A stretch of DNA of 46,696 bases from JBASRP01 sp044866075 (GCA_044866075.1 JBIOTQ010000041.1:1-46696), one strand, 5' to 3'. Positions 31,962 through 42,215 are shown, counted from the stretch's first letter. Numbers and translations are program-made. The notes: generated by a model not told the origin, from the sequence alone.

Positions 31962-32755
31962 TATCGAACCCCAACAACCCCACGATCCGGCAGATCCGCA
32001 AGCTTCGGAAGCGCCGCGAGCGCGATCGCTTGCACGAGATGATCGTCGAAGGACACCGTGCGCTGAGCGTCGCGCTGCGCGCGAAGGCGTCAGTCTCTCG
32101 CGTCCTCCACACGAAGGACGCCGCGCAGCGCCGCGCGGATCTTCTCCGTGAGGCGCGCGCCGCCGGCGCGACGGTCCTGGAGGTATCGCCCGGCGTGATG
32201 GCGACGCTGACGTCCGTCGATACCGCGCCGGACGTGATCGGCGTCGCGGCGATCCCGCGCGTGAGCGCCGATGAGGCGGTGTCGCGGTTCGGATTGGGAG
32301 CGGTCCTGGCCGGCGTGCGCGACCCGGCGACGGCCGGATCGATCCTGGCGTCCTGCGCGGCGGCCGGAGGGGCCGTGGCGATGGCCACCAAGGGCACGAC
32401 GGACCTTTTCGCGCCCAAGCCGGTGCGCAGCGCAGTCGGTGCCCACTTCGTCCTCGCGATCGCGCCCGACGTCGACGCGGAGGCGTGCGCCGACGCCCTC
32501 CTCGCAGCGGGCATCAAGGTGACGGCCCTCGATCCCTCTGGGGTCGATCCGTCGCACGTCGAGCTGGACGAACCGCTCGCCGTCGTCGTGGGTGAGGACG
32601 GTGCGATCCCGGACGAGCTGCTGAGGGCGGCCGGGTCCCGGATCGCCGTGGGCGCGGAGGGCGCTCACGTCCGTCCTTCCGTCGCCGCGCAGGCAGCGGT
32701 CGTATTGTTCGAGGCGGCCCGGCGGCGCAAAGGGCCGGCACGCGGGAGAGGATGA
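31958..32755 (+). CDS. SpoU/TrmH-like RNA methyltransferase, motifs degenerate
   Basis: 265 residues with an N-terminal substrate-binding domain (RKLRKRRERDRLHEMIVEGH, as in TrmH/RlmB relatives) and a C-terminal SPOUT-like domain. The three catalytic motifs are altered: DPATAGSILASCAAAGG in place of DPGNLGAIIRTAxAFG (Asn and catalytic Arg lost), GEDGAIP in place of GxExxGL, and RPSVAAQAA in place of SLNVSVA. The knotted-fold scaffold is still clear. It may be an inactive RNA-binding relative. GTG 31958 overlaps rplT, the usual actinobacterial location for a tRNA/rRNA methylase next to pheS. Confidence 0.85.
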   Translation: MISNPNNPTIRQIRKLRKRRERDRLHEMIVEGHRALSVALRAKASVSRVLHTKDAAQRRADLLREARAAGATVLEVSPGVMATLTSVDTAPDVIGVAAIPRVSADEAVSRFGLGAVLAGVRDPATAGSILASCAAAGGAVAMATKGTTDLFAPKPVRSAVGAHFVLAIAPDVDAEACADALLAAGIKVTALDPSGVDPSHVELDEPLAVVVGEDGAIPDELLRAAGSRIAVGAEGAHVRPSVAAQAAVVLFEAARRRKGPARGRG

Positions 32756-32756
32756 G

Positions 32757-33803
32757 ATGGACGACGCGCTGCTCGACGCGATCCCCGACGGGGTGGTCGT
32801 CGTCGGCGCCGACCGCACGGTCATGTCCATCAACGCGGCCGCCGAACGGCTCAGCGGATGGTCACGGGGGGACGCGGTCGGTGTCTTCTACGGCACGGTC
32901 CTTCCGCTCCGGGATGCGTCCGGATTCCTCGTCCACGAGCGCCACGATCCTTTCCACGGGCTGCTGTCGACGATCGTGGCCACGCCGGAACGCGAGTACA
33001 CGTTGTCGCGCCGCGACGGCACCGACGCGTCCGTGGCGCTTCGCGCGCGATTCATCCGCGACGGGAACCGGAAGGTCGTCCAAGTCGTCATCGTGCTGCG
33101 TGAGGCCGCGCGCCGGCGGCGGCTCGACCGGGCACGCTCGGATCTGATCTCGACGGTCTCGCACGAGATCCGCTCGCCGCTCACCTCCGTCAAAGGATTC
33201 ACGTCGACGCTGCTCTCGAAATGGGATCGCTTCTCCGACGAGCAGAAGCGCGTGATGCTGCAGACGATCAACTACGACGCCGACCGCGTCACGCGTCTGC
33301 TGGGGGACCTGCTCGACGTCTCGCGCCTCGAGGCCGGCCGCCTGGAGCTGAAGAGACAGGAGGTGGACGTCACAGCCCTCGCGACCGACGCGGTCATGCG
33401 CCTGCGGCTGGACGCCGACGATCACCGGCTGGAGGTCGCGTTCCCCGAGGACTTCCCGAAGGTGACGGCCGACCCCGGCCGCATCGAACAGGTGCTCATG
33501 AACCTGGTTGAGAACGCGATCAAGTACGCGACGCCGGGCCGCATCGTCGTGTCCGGCTCGGACGACGGCGCCGAGGTGACCGTCCGCGTCTCCGACGACG
33601 GCGAAGGCATCCCGCCCGATCACCTGCCCCACATCTTCACGAAGTTCTACCGGCGCGGTTCGGGGGAGCGGCGATCGGGAACGGGCCTCGGTCTTTACAT
33701 CTGCAAGGGCATCATCGAGGCGCACGGGGGCCATCTGTTCGTGGAGAAGAGCGATCGAACGGGTACGGTGTTCTCCTTCACACTGCCCAAGGACACCGAG
33801 TGA
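32757..33803 (+). CDS. PAS-domain sensor histidine kinase (soluble)
   Basis: 348 residues: an N-terminal PAS domain (about 1-115, DGVVVVGADRTVMSINAAAE), a HisKA domain with the H box STVSHEIRSPLTSVKG (phosphorylated H136), and a HATPase domain with N box LMNLVENAIKYATPG, G1 DDGEGIPP, F box and G2 GTGLGLYICKGIIEAHGG. No membrane segment, so it senses a cytoplasmic signal. It begins one base after the SpoU stop and overlaps pheS by four bases. No response regulator is adjacent; orphan receivers lie at 23826 and 42212. Confidence 0.93.
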   Translation: MDDALLDAIPDGVVVVGADRTVMSINAAAERLSGWSRGDAVGVFYGTVLPLRDASGFLVHERHDPFHGLLSTIVATPEREYTLSRRDGTDASVALRARFIRDGNRKVVQVVIVLREAARRRRLDRARSDLISTVSHEIRSPLTSVKGFTSTLLSKWDRFSDEQKRVMLQTINYDADRVTRLLGDLLDVSRLEAGRLELKRQEVDVTALATDAVMRLRLDADDHRLEVAFPEDFPKVTADPGRIEQVLMNLVENAIKYATPGRIVVSGSDDGAEVTVRVSDDGEGIPPDHLPHIFTKFYRRGSGERRSGTGLGLYICKGIIEAHGGHLFVEKSDRTGTVFSFTLPKDTE

Positions 33804-34840
33804 CCGACGTCCCCATCGCGGAAGTCGAGCGCGCGCGCGGCGACGCGCTGGCGCAGATCGAGGCCGCCGCCACGCTCGACGAGCTCGAGCAAGCGACGGT
33901 CCGGGCGACCGGACGTAAAGCCCCGCTGTCGCGGCTGAAGAGCGGGCTCGGCCAGCTTCCGGCCGAAGAGCGGCCGGCGGTGGGGCGCGCGATCCAGGAA
34001 GCGATCACGGTGCTGGACGAAGCGATCGCGCGGCGCCGGGGGTCTCTGGAGACCGACGCCGAATCCGCAGAGCTGGCGAGCGATCGCATCGACGTGACGT
34101 TGCCCGGCCGCAGCGGCGCCGTCGGCCACCCCCACCCGATCTCGTTGATGCTCGAGCGCATCGTCGACGTCTTCGTCGGTATGGGCTATCGCGTTGCGGA
34201 AGGCCCCGTTGTCGAGAACGACTGGTACAACTTCGAGGCGCTGAACATGCCGCCGGATCACCCGGCGCGCTCGATGTGGGACACGCTTTACATCGCCGAC
34301 TCGAGCGCGCTCGTTCGCACGCATACCTCGCCCGTGCAGATCCGAGCGATGGAGGCTCAGCCGCCGCCGATCTACATCATCGCGCCGGGACGATGCGGCC
34401 GCCGCGACGCGTTCGACGCCACGCACTCACCCGATTTCGTCCAGGTCGAAGGCCTTGCCATCGATCGCGACATCACGTTCGCCGACCTGAAAGGGACGCT
34501 CGACGCCTTCGCCAAGGCGATCTTCGGCGCGCACCAGACGACGCGCTTCCGCCCTTCGTACTTCCCGTTCACCGAGCCGTCGGCCGAGCTCGACGTCATC
34601 TGCCCGTCGTGCAACGGCGCCGGCTGCAGCGGCTGCGGGCGCAGCGGGTGGGTGGAACTCTTGGGGTGCGGAATGGTGCATCCGACTGTATTGCAAAACG
34701 TGGGCTACGACACCGAGGTATACGCAGGCTTCGCGTTCGGCATGGGAGTCGAACGGAACGCGATGCGCGCGTTCGACATCCCCGACATCCGCCAGCTGTT
34801 CGACAACGACATGCGCTTCCTCGCGAGGTTCGCCGGATGA
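33800..34840 (+). CDS. pheS: Phenylalanyl-tRNA synthetase alpha subunit
   Basis: 346 residues of the class II catalytic subunit. The N-terminal coiled coil is followed by HPHPISLMLERIVDVFVGMG, VRTHTSPVQIRAME (motif 1-2 region), the motif 2 arginine in RCGRRDAFDATHSPDF, and GFAFGMGVERNAMRAF (motif 3). An insert with CPSCNGAGCSGCGRSGW, four clustered cysteines, is found in many bacterial PheS proteins and may bind zinc. GTG 33800 overlaps the histidine kinase; the stop overlaps pheT by four bases. Confidence 0.97.
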   Translation: MTDVPIAEVERARGDALAQIEAAATLDELEQATVRATGRKAPLSRLKSGLGQLPAEERPAVGRAIQEAITVLDEAIARRRGSLETDAESAELASDRIDVTLPGRSGAVGHPHPISLMLERIVDVFVGMGYRVAEGPVVENDWYNFEALNMPPDHPARSMWDTLYIADSSALVRTHTSPVQIRAMEAQPPPIYIIAPGRCGRRDAFDATHSPDFVQVEGLAIDRDITFADLKGTLDAFAKAIFGAHQTTRFRPSYFPFTEPSAELDVICPSCNGAGCSGCGRSGWVELLGCGMVHPTVLQNVGYDTEVYAGFAFGMGVERNAMRAFDIPDIRQLFDNDMRFLARFAG

Positions 34841-37230
34841 GGGTGCCGCTGTCGTGGCTGCGCGAGTTCACGCCGGTCGAGGCCGGCGCGGACGAGCTCG
34901 CCGGCCGCCTGACGATCGCCGGCCCGCACGTCGAGGAGATCGTGCGCACGGGGTCCGGGATCGAGCACGTCGTCGTCGGGAAGGTCCTCGAGATCTCCGA
35001 GATCCCCGGCGCGACGAAGATCATCCACGTCAAGGTCGACGCCGGCGACGGCCCGCGCGAGATCGTCTGCGGGGCGCGCAACTTCGCCGTCGACGATCTC
35101 GTTCCCGTCGCGCTGCCCGGCGCACGCCTGCCGAGCGGGATGGAGATCGGCCGGCGCCAGATGCACGGGAAGACCAGCGACGGGATGCTGTGCAGCGCCG
35201 CGGAGCTCGGCATCTCCGACGACCACTCCGGCATCCTCGTCCTCGAGGGCGACCACAAGATCGGCGAGGACGTGCGCGAGGCCCTGGCTCTCGACGACGA
35301 GATCCTCGACATCGACATCACGCCGAACCGGCCGGACCTCCTCTCGGTCGCCGGCGTCGCGCGCGAGGTCGCCGCGTTGTACGAGCTGCCCTTCGCGATC
35401 CCAGAGGTGGCCCTCCGGGAGGATGGGAAGCCGGCGAGCGAGCTGGCCACCGTGACGATCGAGGACGCGCGCGGCTGCCCGCGGTACGTCGCGCGCGTGA
35501 TCACGGGCATCCACGTCGGTCCGTCCCCCTGGTGGATGCAGCGCCGCATCCTGGCTTGCGGGATGCGGCCCATCTCCGGACCGGTCGATGTGACGAACTA
35601 CGTTCTTCTGGAGCGCGGGCATCCGCTGCACGCGTTCGATCTCGCGAAGCTCCGCGACCGTACGATCGTCGTACGCAAGCCGCGGAAGAAGGAGGAGCGC
35701 TTCGTCACGCTCGACGGCGTCGAGCGCACCCTGACCAAGCAGGACGTCGCCATCTGCGACGGGCAGGCGCCGGTCGCGATCGGCGGGATCATGGGCGGCG
35801 CCGCGAGCGAGGTGGGGGAGGGCACGACCGAGATCCTCCTGGAGGCCGCCTACTTCGCCCCCGAGCGGATCCTGCGCACCGCGCGCCGGCTCGGACTCCG
35901 CACCGAAGCCAGCGTGCGGTTCGAGCGCGGCGCCGACCCCAACGCCGTCACCGGTGCTGCGGCGCGCGCGGCCCAGCTGCTGGCCGAGGTGTGCGGCGGA
36001 ACCGTCGCGCCGGGCGCGATCGACGTCTATCCGAAGCCTTTGAAGCAGAAGCCCATCCGGCTGCGCGTCGCCCGGACGAACGCCCTCCTCGGCGTGACGG
36101 TCGAGGCGAAGGAGATGGCCGGCATGCTGCAGTCGCTCGGGTGCGAGATCGGATCGCAGTCTCGGACCGCCCTCCGGGTCACGGCGCCGAGCTTCCGGCC
36201 CGACCTGCGCGCCGAGATCGATCTTGTCGAGGAGGTCGCGCGCAGGTACTCCTACGAGCGCCTGCCTCCGACCTTGCCATCCGCGGGCCGCATCGGCGGT
36301 CTGACCGAGACGCAGAGACTGCGCCGGGTCGTGCGCCGCCAGCTTCTCGGCGCGGGCCTATCGGAGGCGCACACCCTGTCGATGCTGCCGCCGAGCCTGC
36401 CCGACCGGCTCGGGGTCGGCGCCGACCATCCCTGGCGCCGGACGCTGCGGATCGCGAACCCGCTCTCCGAGGAAGAGTCGGTCCTCCGGCCGTCGCTCAT
36501 GCCCGGGCTCCTGCTGGCGGCGGCGAAGAACGTCGCGCGACGGAACACATCCGTCTCCCTGTTCGAGATGGGCGGCGTCTTCATCCCGAGCGGGGAGGAG
36601 CTTCCGGACGAGCCGCTCCGCGCGGCTTGGCTCCTGACGGGAGACGCGCCGGTGGGGTGGCACGCGCCGGCACGCGCGTACGACTTCTACGACGCCAAGG
36701 GCGTCCTCGAGCGCCTCGCGGAAGGACTCGGCGTCGAGGGCCTGACGGTCGAGGCCGTCGCGCGCGAGCCGATGCACCCCGGCCGGTGCGCGCGCGTCCG
36801 GCTCGGCGATCGCGAGATCGGCATCGTCGCCGAGCTTCACCCGCGCGCTGCGCGGGGTCTCGATCTCGAGACTCGCGTGGCCGTCGGCGAACTGGACCTG
36901 GCGCCGCTGATGGAGGCCGCACGCGAAGCGTCCGGAGGAGAGCTACCGCGGTTCCCGGCCGTCGACCGGGATCTCGCGCTGCTGGTGCCGGTCGAGACGC
37001 CCGCCGCCGCCGTGGAGACCGCGGTCCGCGAGGCTGCCGGTCCGCTGCTGGAAGAGATCCGGATCTTCGACGTCTACGAGGCGGGCGACATCGCCGAGCA
37101 GGGGAAGGTCTCGCTCGCGTTCTCGCTGCGCTTCCGTGCCACCGACCGCACCCTCACCGACGCGGAGGTTGGGGAGCGGATGGCCGCCGTCCAAGAGGCG
37201 GCCCGCGGCGCCGGCTGGACCGTTCGCTAG
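34837..37230 (+). CDS. pheT: Phenylalanyl-tRNA synthetase beta subunit
   Basis: 797 residues, full length. Domains in order: N-terminal region with tRNA-binding EMAP domain (about 39-150, VVVGKVLEISEIPGATK), B3/4 editing domain (about 200-390), B5 domain (about 400-470), catalytic-like domain, and C-terminal ferredoxin-fold anticodon-binding domain (about 705-797, FPAVDRDLALLVPVETP to DRTLTDAEVGERM). ATG 34837 overlaps the pheS stop. The protein pairs with PheS to form an (alpha-beta)2 enzyme and hydrolyses Tyr-tRNAPhe. Confidence 0.97.
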   Translation: MRVPLSWLREFTPVEAGADELAGRLTIAGPHVEEIVRTGSGIEHVVVGKVLEISEIPGATKIIHVKVDAGDGPREIVCGARNFAVDDLVPVALPGARLPSGMEIGRRQMHGKTSDGMLCSAAELGISDDHSGILVLEGDHKIGEDVREALALDDEILDIDITPNRPDLLSVAGVAREVAALYELPFAIPEVALREDGKPASELATVTIEDARGCPRYVARVITGIHVGPSPWWMQRRILACGMRPISGPVDVTNYVLLERGHPLHAFDLAKLRDRTIVVRKPRKKEERFVTLDGVERTLTKQDVAICDGQAPVAIGGIMGGAASEVGEGTTEILLEAAYFAPERILRTARRLGLRTEASVRFERGADPNAVTGAAARAAQLLAEVCGGTVAPGAIDVYPKPLKQKPIRLRVARTNALLGVTVEAKEMAGMLQSLGCEIGSQSRTALRVTAPSFRPDLRAEIDLVEEVARRYSYERLPPTLPSAGRIGGLTETQRLRRVVRRQLLGAGLSEAHTLSMLPPSLPDRLGVGADHPWRRTLRIANPLSEEESVLRPSLMPGLLLAAAKNVARRNTSVSLFEMGGVFIPSGEELPDEPLRAAWLLTGDAPVGWHAPARAYDFYDAKGVLERLAEGLGVEGLTVEAVAREPMHPGRCARVRLGDREIGIVAELHPRAARGLDLETRVAVGELDLAPLMEAAREASGGELPRFPAVDRDLALLVPVETPAAAVETAVREAAGPLLEEIRIFDVYEAGDIAEQGKVSLAFSLRFRATDRTLTDAEVGERMAAVQEAARGAGWTVR

Positions 37231-37367
37231 GGAGATTCGAACAAGCCGGTCGCTTTCGCGAAACGCGGTTGACCTTTCACGGTATGTGGTGACACGATTT
37301 GACCTGATTTCACCCGGGCTCGCCCGCGGGGCCGTTCCACGAAGAGCGGCGGGGGAGGGAGGTCGTC
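37231..37367 (+). other. Intergenic space between pheT and a small membrane peptide gene
   Basis: No gene seen. It contains two similar blocks, TTGACC-TTTCAC at 37269-37280 and TTGACCTGATTTCAC at 37299-37313, thirty bases apart. The first TTGACC could be a -35 with a poor CACGAT -10 (37293-37298). No clear terminator for pheT is visible. Confidence 0.4.
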
Positions 37368-37439
37368 GTGCTGGTCGTCGCGCTCATCCTCTACGCGGCA
37401 GCGATCGTCGCCGTCGCTCACGCTTTAGCCCGCGAGTAG
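37368..37439 (+). CDS. Small single-pass membrane peptide (23 aa)
   Basis: GTG 37368 is preceded by AGGGAGG (37356-37362) at five bases, within a longer purine-rich run. The frame runs 23 codons to TAG 37437-37439. The product is almost wholly hydrophobic (MLVVALILYAAAIVAVAHA, then LARE), that is a single membrane helix ending in a charged residue pair. No family recognised. A strong ribosome binding site plus a clean hydrophobic frame argue for expression; short length limits confidence. Confidence 0.5.
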   Translation: MLVVALILYAAAIVAVAHALARE

Positions 37440-37493
37440 GACAGTCGCCGCGCGTCGGAACCGTCTAGGCTCCACCCACCCACCCGTCGAAAC

Positions 37494-37522
37494 TTGCATA
37501 AGTATGCATGACCTCGTATAAC
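37494..37522 (+). promoter_or_regulatory. argC promoter
   Basis: TTGCAT (37494-37499), 17 bases, TATAAC (37517-37522). Transcription would start near 37529, leaving a leader of about 26 bases. The hairpin GGCCCC-AGA-GGGGCC (37532-37546) lies at its 5' end and includes GAGGGG, the likely ribosome binding site, ten bases before ATG 37555. Confidence 0.7.
37495..37508. promoter_or_regulatory. ARG box (ArgR operator)
   Basis: TGCATAAGTATGCA is a palindrome with 6-bp arms and an AG centre, resembling actinobacterial ARG boxes. It overlaps the -35 and spacer of the argC promoter, so ArgR with arginine would block RNA polymerase. argR is encoded in the operon it would control. Confidence 0.75.
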
Positions 37523-37554
37523 TAGCGCCACGGCCCCAGAGGGGCCTCTCTGTT

Positions 37555-38589
37555 ATGGCGCTACGGGTGGGAGTCGTCGGCGCGTCGGGGTATACCGGCG
37601 CCGAGCTCCTGCGTCTGCTCGCGGGCCACTCGGGTCTGGAGGTCGCGGTCGCGACGTCCCGCGAGTTCGCCGGGCAGGACATCGCGACCGTCTACCCGAA
37701 CCTCGGCGCGTACGCCGGCCGCCCGTACGACGCGCTCGACGCGGACCGTCTCGGCGAGCTGGATCTCGCCTTCCTCGCACTCCCGCACGGCGCGTCGATG
37801 GAGATCGGAGCAAAGCTCGCCGGAAGCGGCACGCGCGTAGTCGATCTGTCGGCCGACTTCCGCCTCGACGATCCCGAGGCCTACCCGGAGTGGTTCGGCG
37901 CCGCGCACACGTCGCCCGAGTGGCTCGGCAAATGGGTCTACGGGTTGCCGGAGCTGCATCGCGACGAGATCAAAGGACATCAGGCCGTCGCGAATCCCGG
38001 TTGCTATCCGACGGCGGCCTTGCTCGCGCTCGCGCCGCTCGTGCGCGCGTCGATGATCGAGCCGTCGTCGATCGTCGTCAACGCGGCGTCCGGCGTGACC
38101 GGGGCGGGGCGGAGCCTCAACCCCGGCGTCCACTTCTCTCACGTCGATTCCAACTTCAAGGCCTACACCGTCACGGGACACAAGCACACGCCGGAGATCG
38201 AACAAGAGCTGTCGCGCCTGGCCGCGTCCGACGTACGCATCACGTTCGTCCCGCACCTGCTACCGATCCCGCGCGGACTGCTCGCGACGTGCACGGCCTC
38301 CCTCGCGCCCGGCGCCGATGCGGCAGCGATCGGCGATGCGATGACCGCCGCGTACGGCGCCGAGCCGTTCGTGCGCGTCACGGCGGCGCCGCCCGAAACC
38401 AAGTTCACGCTCGGCTCGAACGCGGCGCACGTGTGGGCGACGGCCGACGTACGTACCGGACGCGCGATCGTGATCGGCGCCATCGACAACCTCGGCAAGG
38501 GCGCGGCCGGCCAGGCGATCCAGAACGCGAACCTGATGCTCGGCCTTCCGGAGACGCTCGGCCTTCCGATCGAAGGCGTGTACCCGTGA
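37555..38589 (+). CDS. argC: N-acetyl-gamma-glutamyl-phosphate reductase
   Basis: NADPH-dependent reduction of acetylglutamyl phosphate. The 344 residues start VGVVGASGYTGAELLRLL (dinucleotide-binding loop), carry the catalytic C150 in ANPGCYPTAALLAL, the conserved GHKHTPEIEQ near 205 and FVPHLLPIPRGLLATC. ATG 37555 follows GAGGGG at about ten bases. First gene of the arg operon; its stop overlaps argJ by four bases. Confidence 0.97.
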   Translation: MALRVGVVGASGYTGAELLRLLAGHSGLEVAVATSREFAGQDIATVYPNLGAYAGRPYDALDADRLGELDLAFLALPHGASMEIGAKLAGSGTRVVDLSADFRLDDPEAYPEWFGAAHTSPEWLGKWVYGLPELHRDEIKGHQAVANPGCYPTAALLALAPLVRASMIEPSSIVVNAASGVTGAGRSLNPGVHFSHVDSNFKAYTVTGHKHTPEIEQELSRLAASDVRITFVPHLLPIPRGLLATCTASLAPGADAAAIGDAMTAAYGAEPFVRVTAAPPETKFTLGSNAAHVWATADVRTGRAIVIGAIDNLGKGAAGQAIQNANLMLGLPETLGLPIEGVYP

Positions 38590-39755
38590 CCCTCCCCAAG
38601 GGGTTCCGCGCGTCGGGCGTCGCGGCCGGGCTGAAGCCCAGCGGCAAGCCCGACGTCGGGCTGCTCGTGTCCGAGCGTCCGGCCACGGCCGTCGGCGTCT
38701 TCACGACGAACCGTGTGCTTGCGGCGCCGGTCGCCCTCACGAAGCGGCTCATCCGGAAAGGCGTCGCCCGTGCGGTCGTGGCCAACGCGGGCAACGCCAA
38801 CGCGTGCACGGGCCGGCAGGGCTACAACGACGCCAAGGCCATGGGGCGCGCCGCCGCATCGGCCGTGGAGGTCCCTTCAGGTCAGGTCCTGGTCGCCTCG
38901 ACCGGGGTGATCGGCGTGCCGCTCGACATGCCGCCCCTGATGACGGGCATCCGCGACGCGGCGCAGACGCTCGCGCCGGACGGCCTGGAGGCTCTGGCGG
39001 CGGCGATCATGACCACCGACACGAAACCGAAGACCGCGGCCGCCGAGATACCCGGCGGAGCCGTCGTCGGTGTCGCGAAGGGCGCCGGGATGATCGCGCC
39101 GGAGATGGCCACGATGCTCTGCTTCATCGCCACCGACGCCGACGTCGAACGCGGGACGCTCGGGAGGGCGCTGTCGCGAGCGACGGCCGGCAGCTTCAAC
39201 CTGATCTCCGTCGACGGATGCCGGTCGACCAACGACTGCGTGCTGGTGCTCGCGAACGGCGCGGCGGAAGGCGAGATCATCACCGACGAGCACCCGGGCC
39301 TGCCGGCGTTGGAGGCCGCGCTCACCGACGTATGCCGTTCGCTCGCGCGCCAGATCGTCGAGGATGGCGAGGGCGCGACGAAGGTCGTCGCCGTAACGGT
39401 GAAGGGGGCCGCGACGGCGCGCGAAGCGCGCGAGGGGGCCTTGCGGATCGCGGATTCGGTCCTGCTGCGGTGTGCGCTGCACGGCGCGGACCCGAATTGG
39501 GGGCGTGTCCTGGCCGCGCTCGGGACGGCGAAGATCCCGTTCGATCCGAACGTGGTCGACGTCTGGCTCGGCGGTCAGAAGCTCTGCGAGCGGGGGATCG
39601 CCGGCCCCGGCGACCGCGACAAGGCGCGCGCCGCTCTGATGGAGCGGGAGGTCGAGGTGCTCGCCGACCTCGGCCGCGGCGAGCAGAGCGCGACGATCCT
39701 CACCAACGACCTATCGCCGGAGTACATCCGGATCAACGCGGAGTACACGACATGA
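38586..39755 (+). CDS. argJ: Glutamate N-acetyltransferase / amino-acid acetyltransferase
   Basis: Transfers the acetyl group from acetylornithine to glutamate, closing the cyclic arginine pathway, and may also use acetyl-CoA. The 389-residue precursor cleaves itself before T176 in the motif MIAPEMATML (Ala-Thr junction), making alpha and beta chains. Other motifs are MTTDTKPK near 140, ANAGNANACTG near 67 and the C-terminal NDLSPEYIRINAEYTT. GTG 38586 overlaps argC, and the stop overlaps argB. No separate argA or argE is needed. Confidence 0.96.
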   Translation: MTLPKGFRASGVAAGLKPSGKPDVGLLVSERPATAVGVFTTNRVLAAPVALTKRLIRKGVARAVVANAGNANACTGRQGYNDAKAMGRAAASAVEVPSGQVLVASTGVIGVPLDMPPLMTGIRDAAQTLAPDGLEALAAAIMTTDTKPKTAAAEIPGGAVVGVAKGAGMIAPEMATMLCFIATDADVERGTLGRALSRATAGSFNLISVDGCRSTNDCVLVLANGAAEGEIITDEHPGLPALEAALTDVCRSLARQIVEDGEGATKVVAVTVKGAATAREAREGALRIADSVLLRCALHGADPNWGRVLAALGTAKIPFDPNVVDVWLGGQKLCERGIAGPGDRDKARAALMEREVEVLADLGRGEQSATILTNDLSPEYIRINAEYTT

Positions 39756-40599
39756 CGATGACCGCGACCGAGAAGGCGCGCATCTTGATGGAGGCGCTGC
39801 CGTACATCAAGCGCTACCACGGACGGACGGTCGTCGTGAAGTACGGCGGCGCGGCGATGGACGACCCGGCTCTGCGGGAGTCGTTCGCCAACGACATCGT
39901 GCTGATGCGCTACGTCGGCATGAACCCCGTCGTCGTGCACGGCGGCGGCCCGCAGATCTCGGCGCACACCGAGCGGCTCGGCCGTGCGCCGTCATTCGTG
40001 GGCGGCTACCGCGTCACGACGGCCGAGGACCTCGAGGTCGTCCGCATGGTCCTCGTCGGCATCATCAACAAGGACATCGTGTCGATGATCAACCGGCACG
40101 GAACGCTCGCGGCCGGACTGTCGGGGCAGGACGGCAACCTCGTGATGTGCAAGCGGAAGGAACACCCGGCCGGCGACCTCGGCTTCGTCGGCGACGTCGA
40201 GCGCGTCAACCCGGGGATCGTCTCGGACCTTCTCCGGGACTTCATCCCAGTCATCGCGTCTCTCGGAGTCGACGCCGTAGGCCAGTGCTACAACGTCAAC
40301 GCCGACGAGGTGGCCGCCGCCGTCGCCGAGTCCCTCGGCGCGGACAAGCTCGTCTACCTGACAAACGTCCCCGGCATCCTCGACGAGAGCGGCACGCTCC
40401 TGCGACAGCTGCCCGCCGATCGTGCGGCCGAGCTGCAGGCCAGTGGCACCCTGTCCCAAGGGATGGTCCCCAAGGTGTCGTCGGCCCTCGACGCCATCAA
40501 GGGGGGCGTCCCGCGCGTCACGATCCTCGACGGACGCGAGGAGCACGCGCTGCTGCTCGAGATCTTCACCGACGAGGGCGTTGGGACGATGGTGACCGG

Positions 40600-40603
<4 letters not shown>
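39752..40603 (+). CDS. argB: Acetylglutamate kinase (arginine-sensitive type)
   Basis: Phosphorylates N-acetylglutamate. The 283-residue protein has an N-terminal helix (ARILMEALPYIKRYHGRTVV) that in hexameric, arginine-inhibited kinases links the dimers. It also has VKYGGAAM, HGGGPQIS near 64, CYNVNADEVAAAVAESL near 183 and the C-terminal FTDEGVGTMV, which takes part in the arginine site. ATG 39752 overlaps the argJ stop. Feedback inhibition by arginine is inferred from these two elements. Confidence 0.96.
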
Positions 40604-41822
<1,219 letters not shown>

Positions 41823-41826
<4 letters not shown>

Positions 41827-42215
41827 GCCTCGAGGAGGGCGCCGCGCGGGCCTGGGTGCTCGCCTTCATCCTCATGGCCGGGGTTGGGATCGGCGCGCTC
41901 GTCGGCGTCGGCTGTCTCGTCGGCGCGAACACGTGCCCGGGCAAGTCGCCGGCGAAGCAGACGTCGACGAACGGGATGGAGCTCTTCGTCGCCAACTGCG
42001 CCCAGTGCCACGGGCCGGATGCCCGCGGCGGCAAGGGCTTCGTCGGTCCGTCTCTCGAATCGGGAGCGCTCGGGTCCCTGGGGGAAGACGAGCTCGCCGC
42101 GAAGATCTCGCGCGGCAAACGTCTCGCGGGGATGCCGAAGTTCGAAGGCGTGCTCACGTCGACTCAGATCCGTGCGGTCGCGCGCTACGTTGTGACCCTG
42201 CGGGGTGGATCGTGA
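41823..42215 (+). CDS. Membrane-anchored c-type cytochrome in the arg operon
   Basis: 130 residues from ATG 41823 (overlapping argD). An N-terminal hydrophobic segment (about 10-32) should anchor it outside the membrane. A cytochrome c domain follows with the haem motif CAQCH (C59, C62, H63) in FVANCAQCHGPDARGGKG, and M104 in GKRLAGMPKF as probable second ligand. Single-haem, short domain of the cbb3/alternative complex type. It is an electron carrier with no obvious connection to arginine synthesis. The stop overlaps the next receiver gene by four bases. Confidence 0.92.

Noticed and set aside
34854..37292. 812-codon plus-strand frame over pheT
   Set aside because: Arg/Pro-rich shadow in another frame of pheT with no family features.
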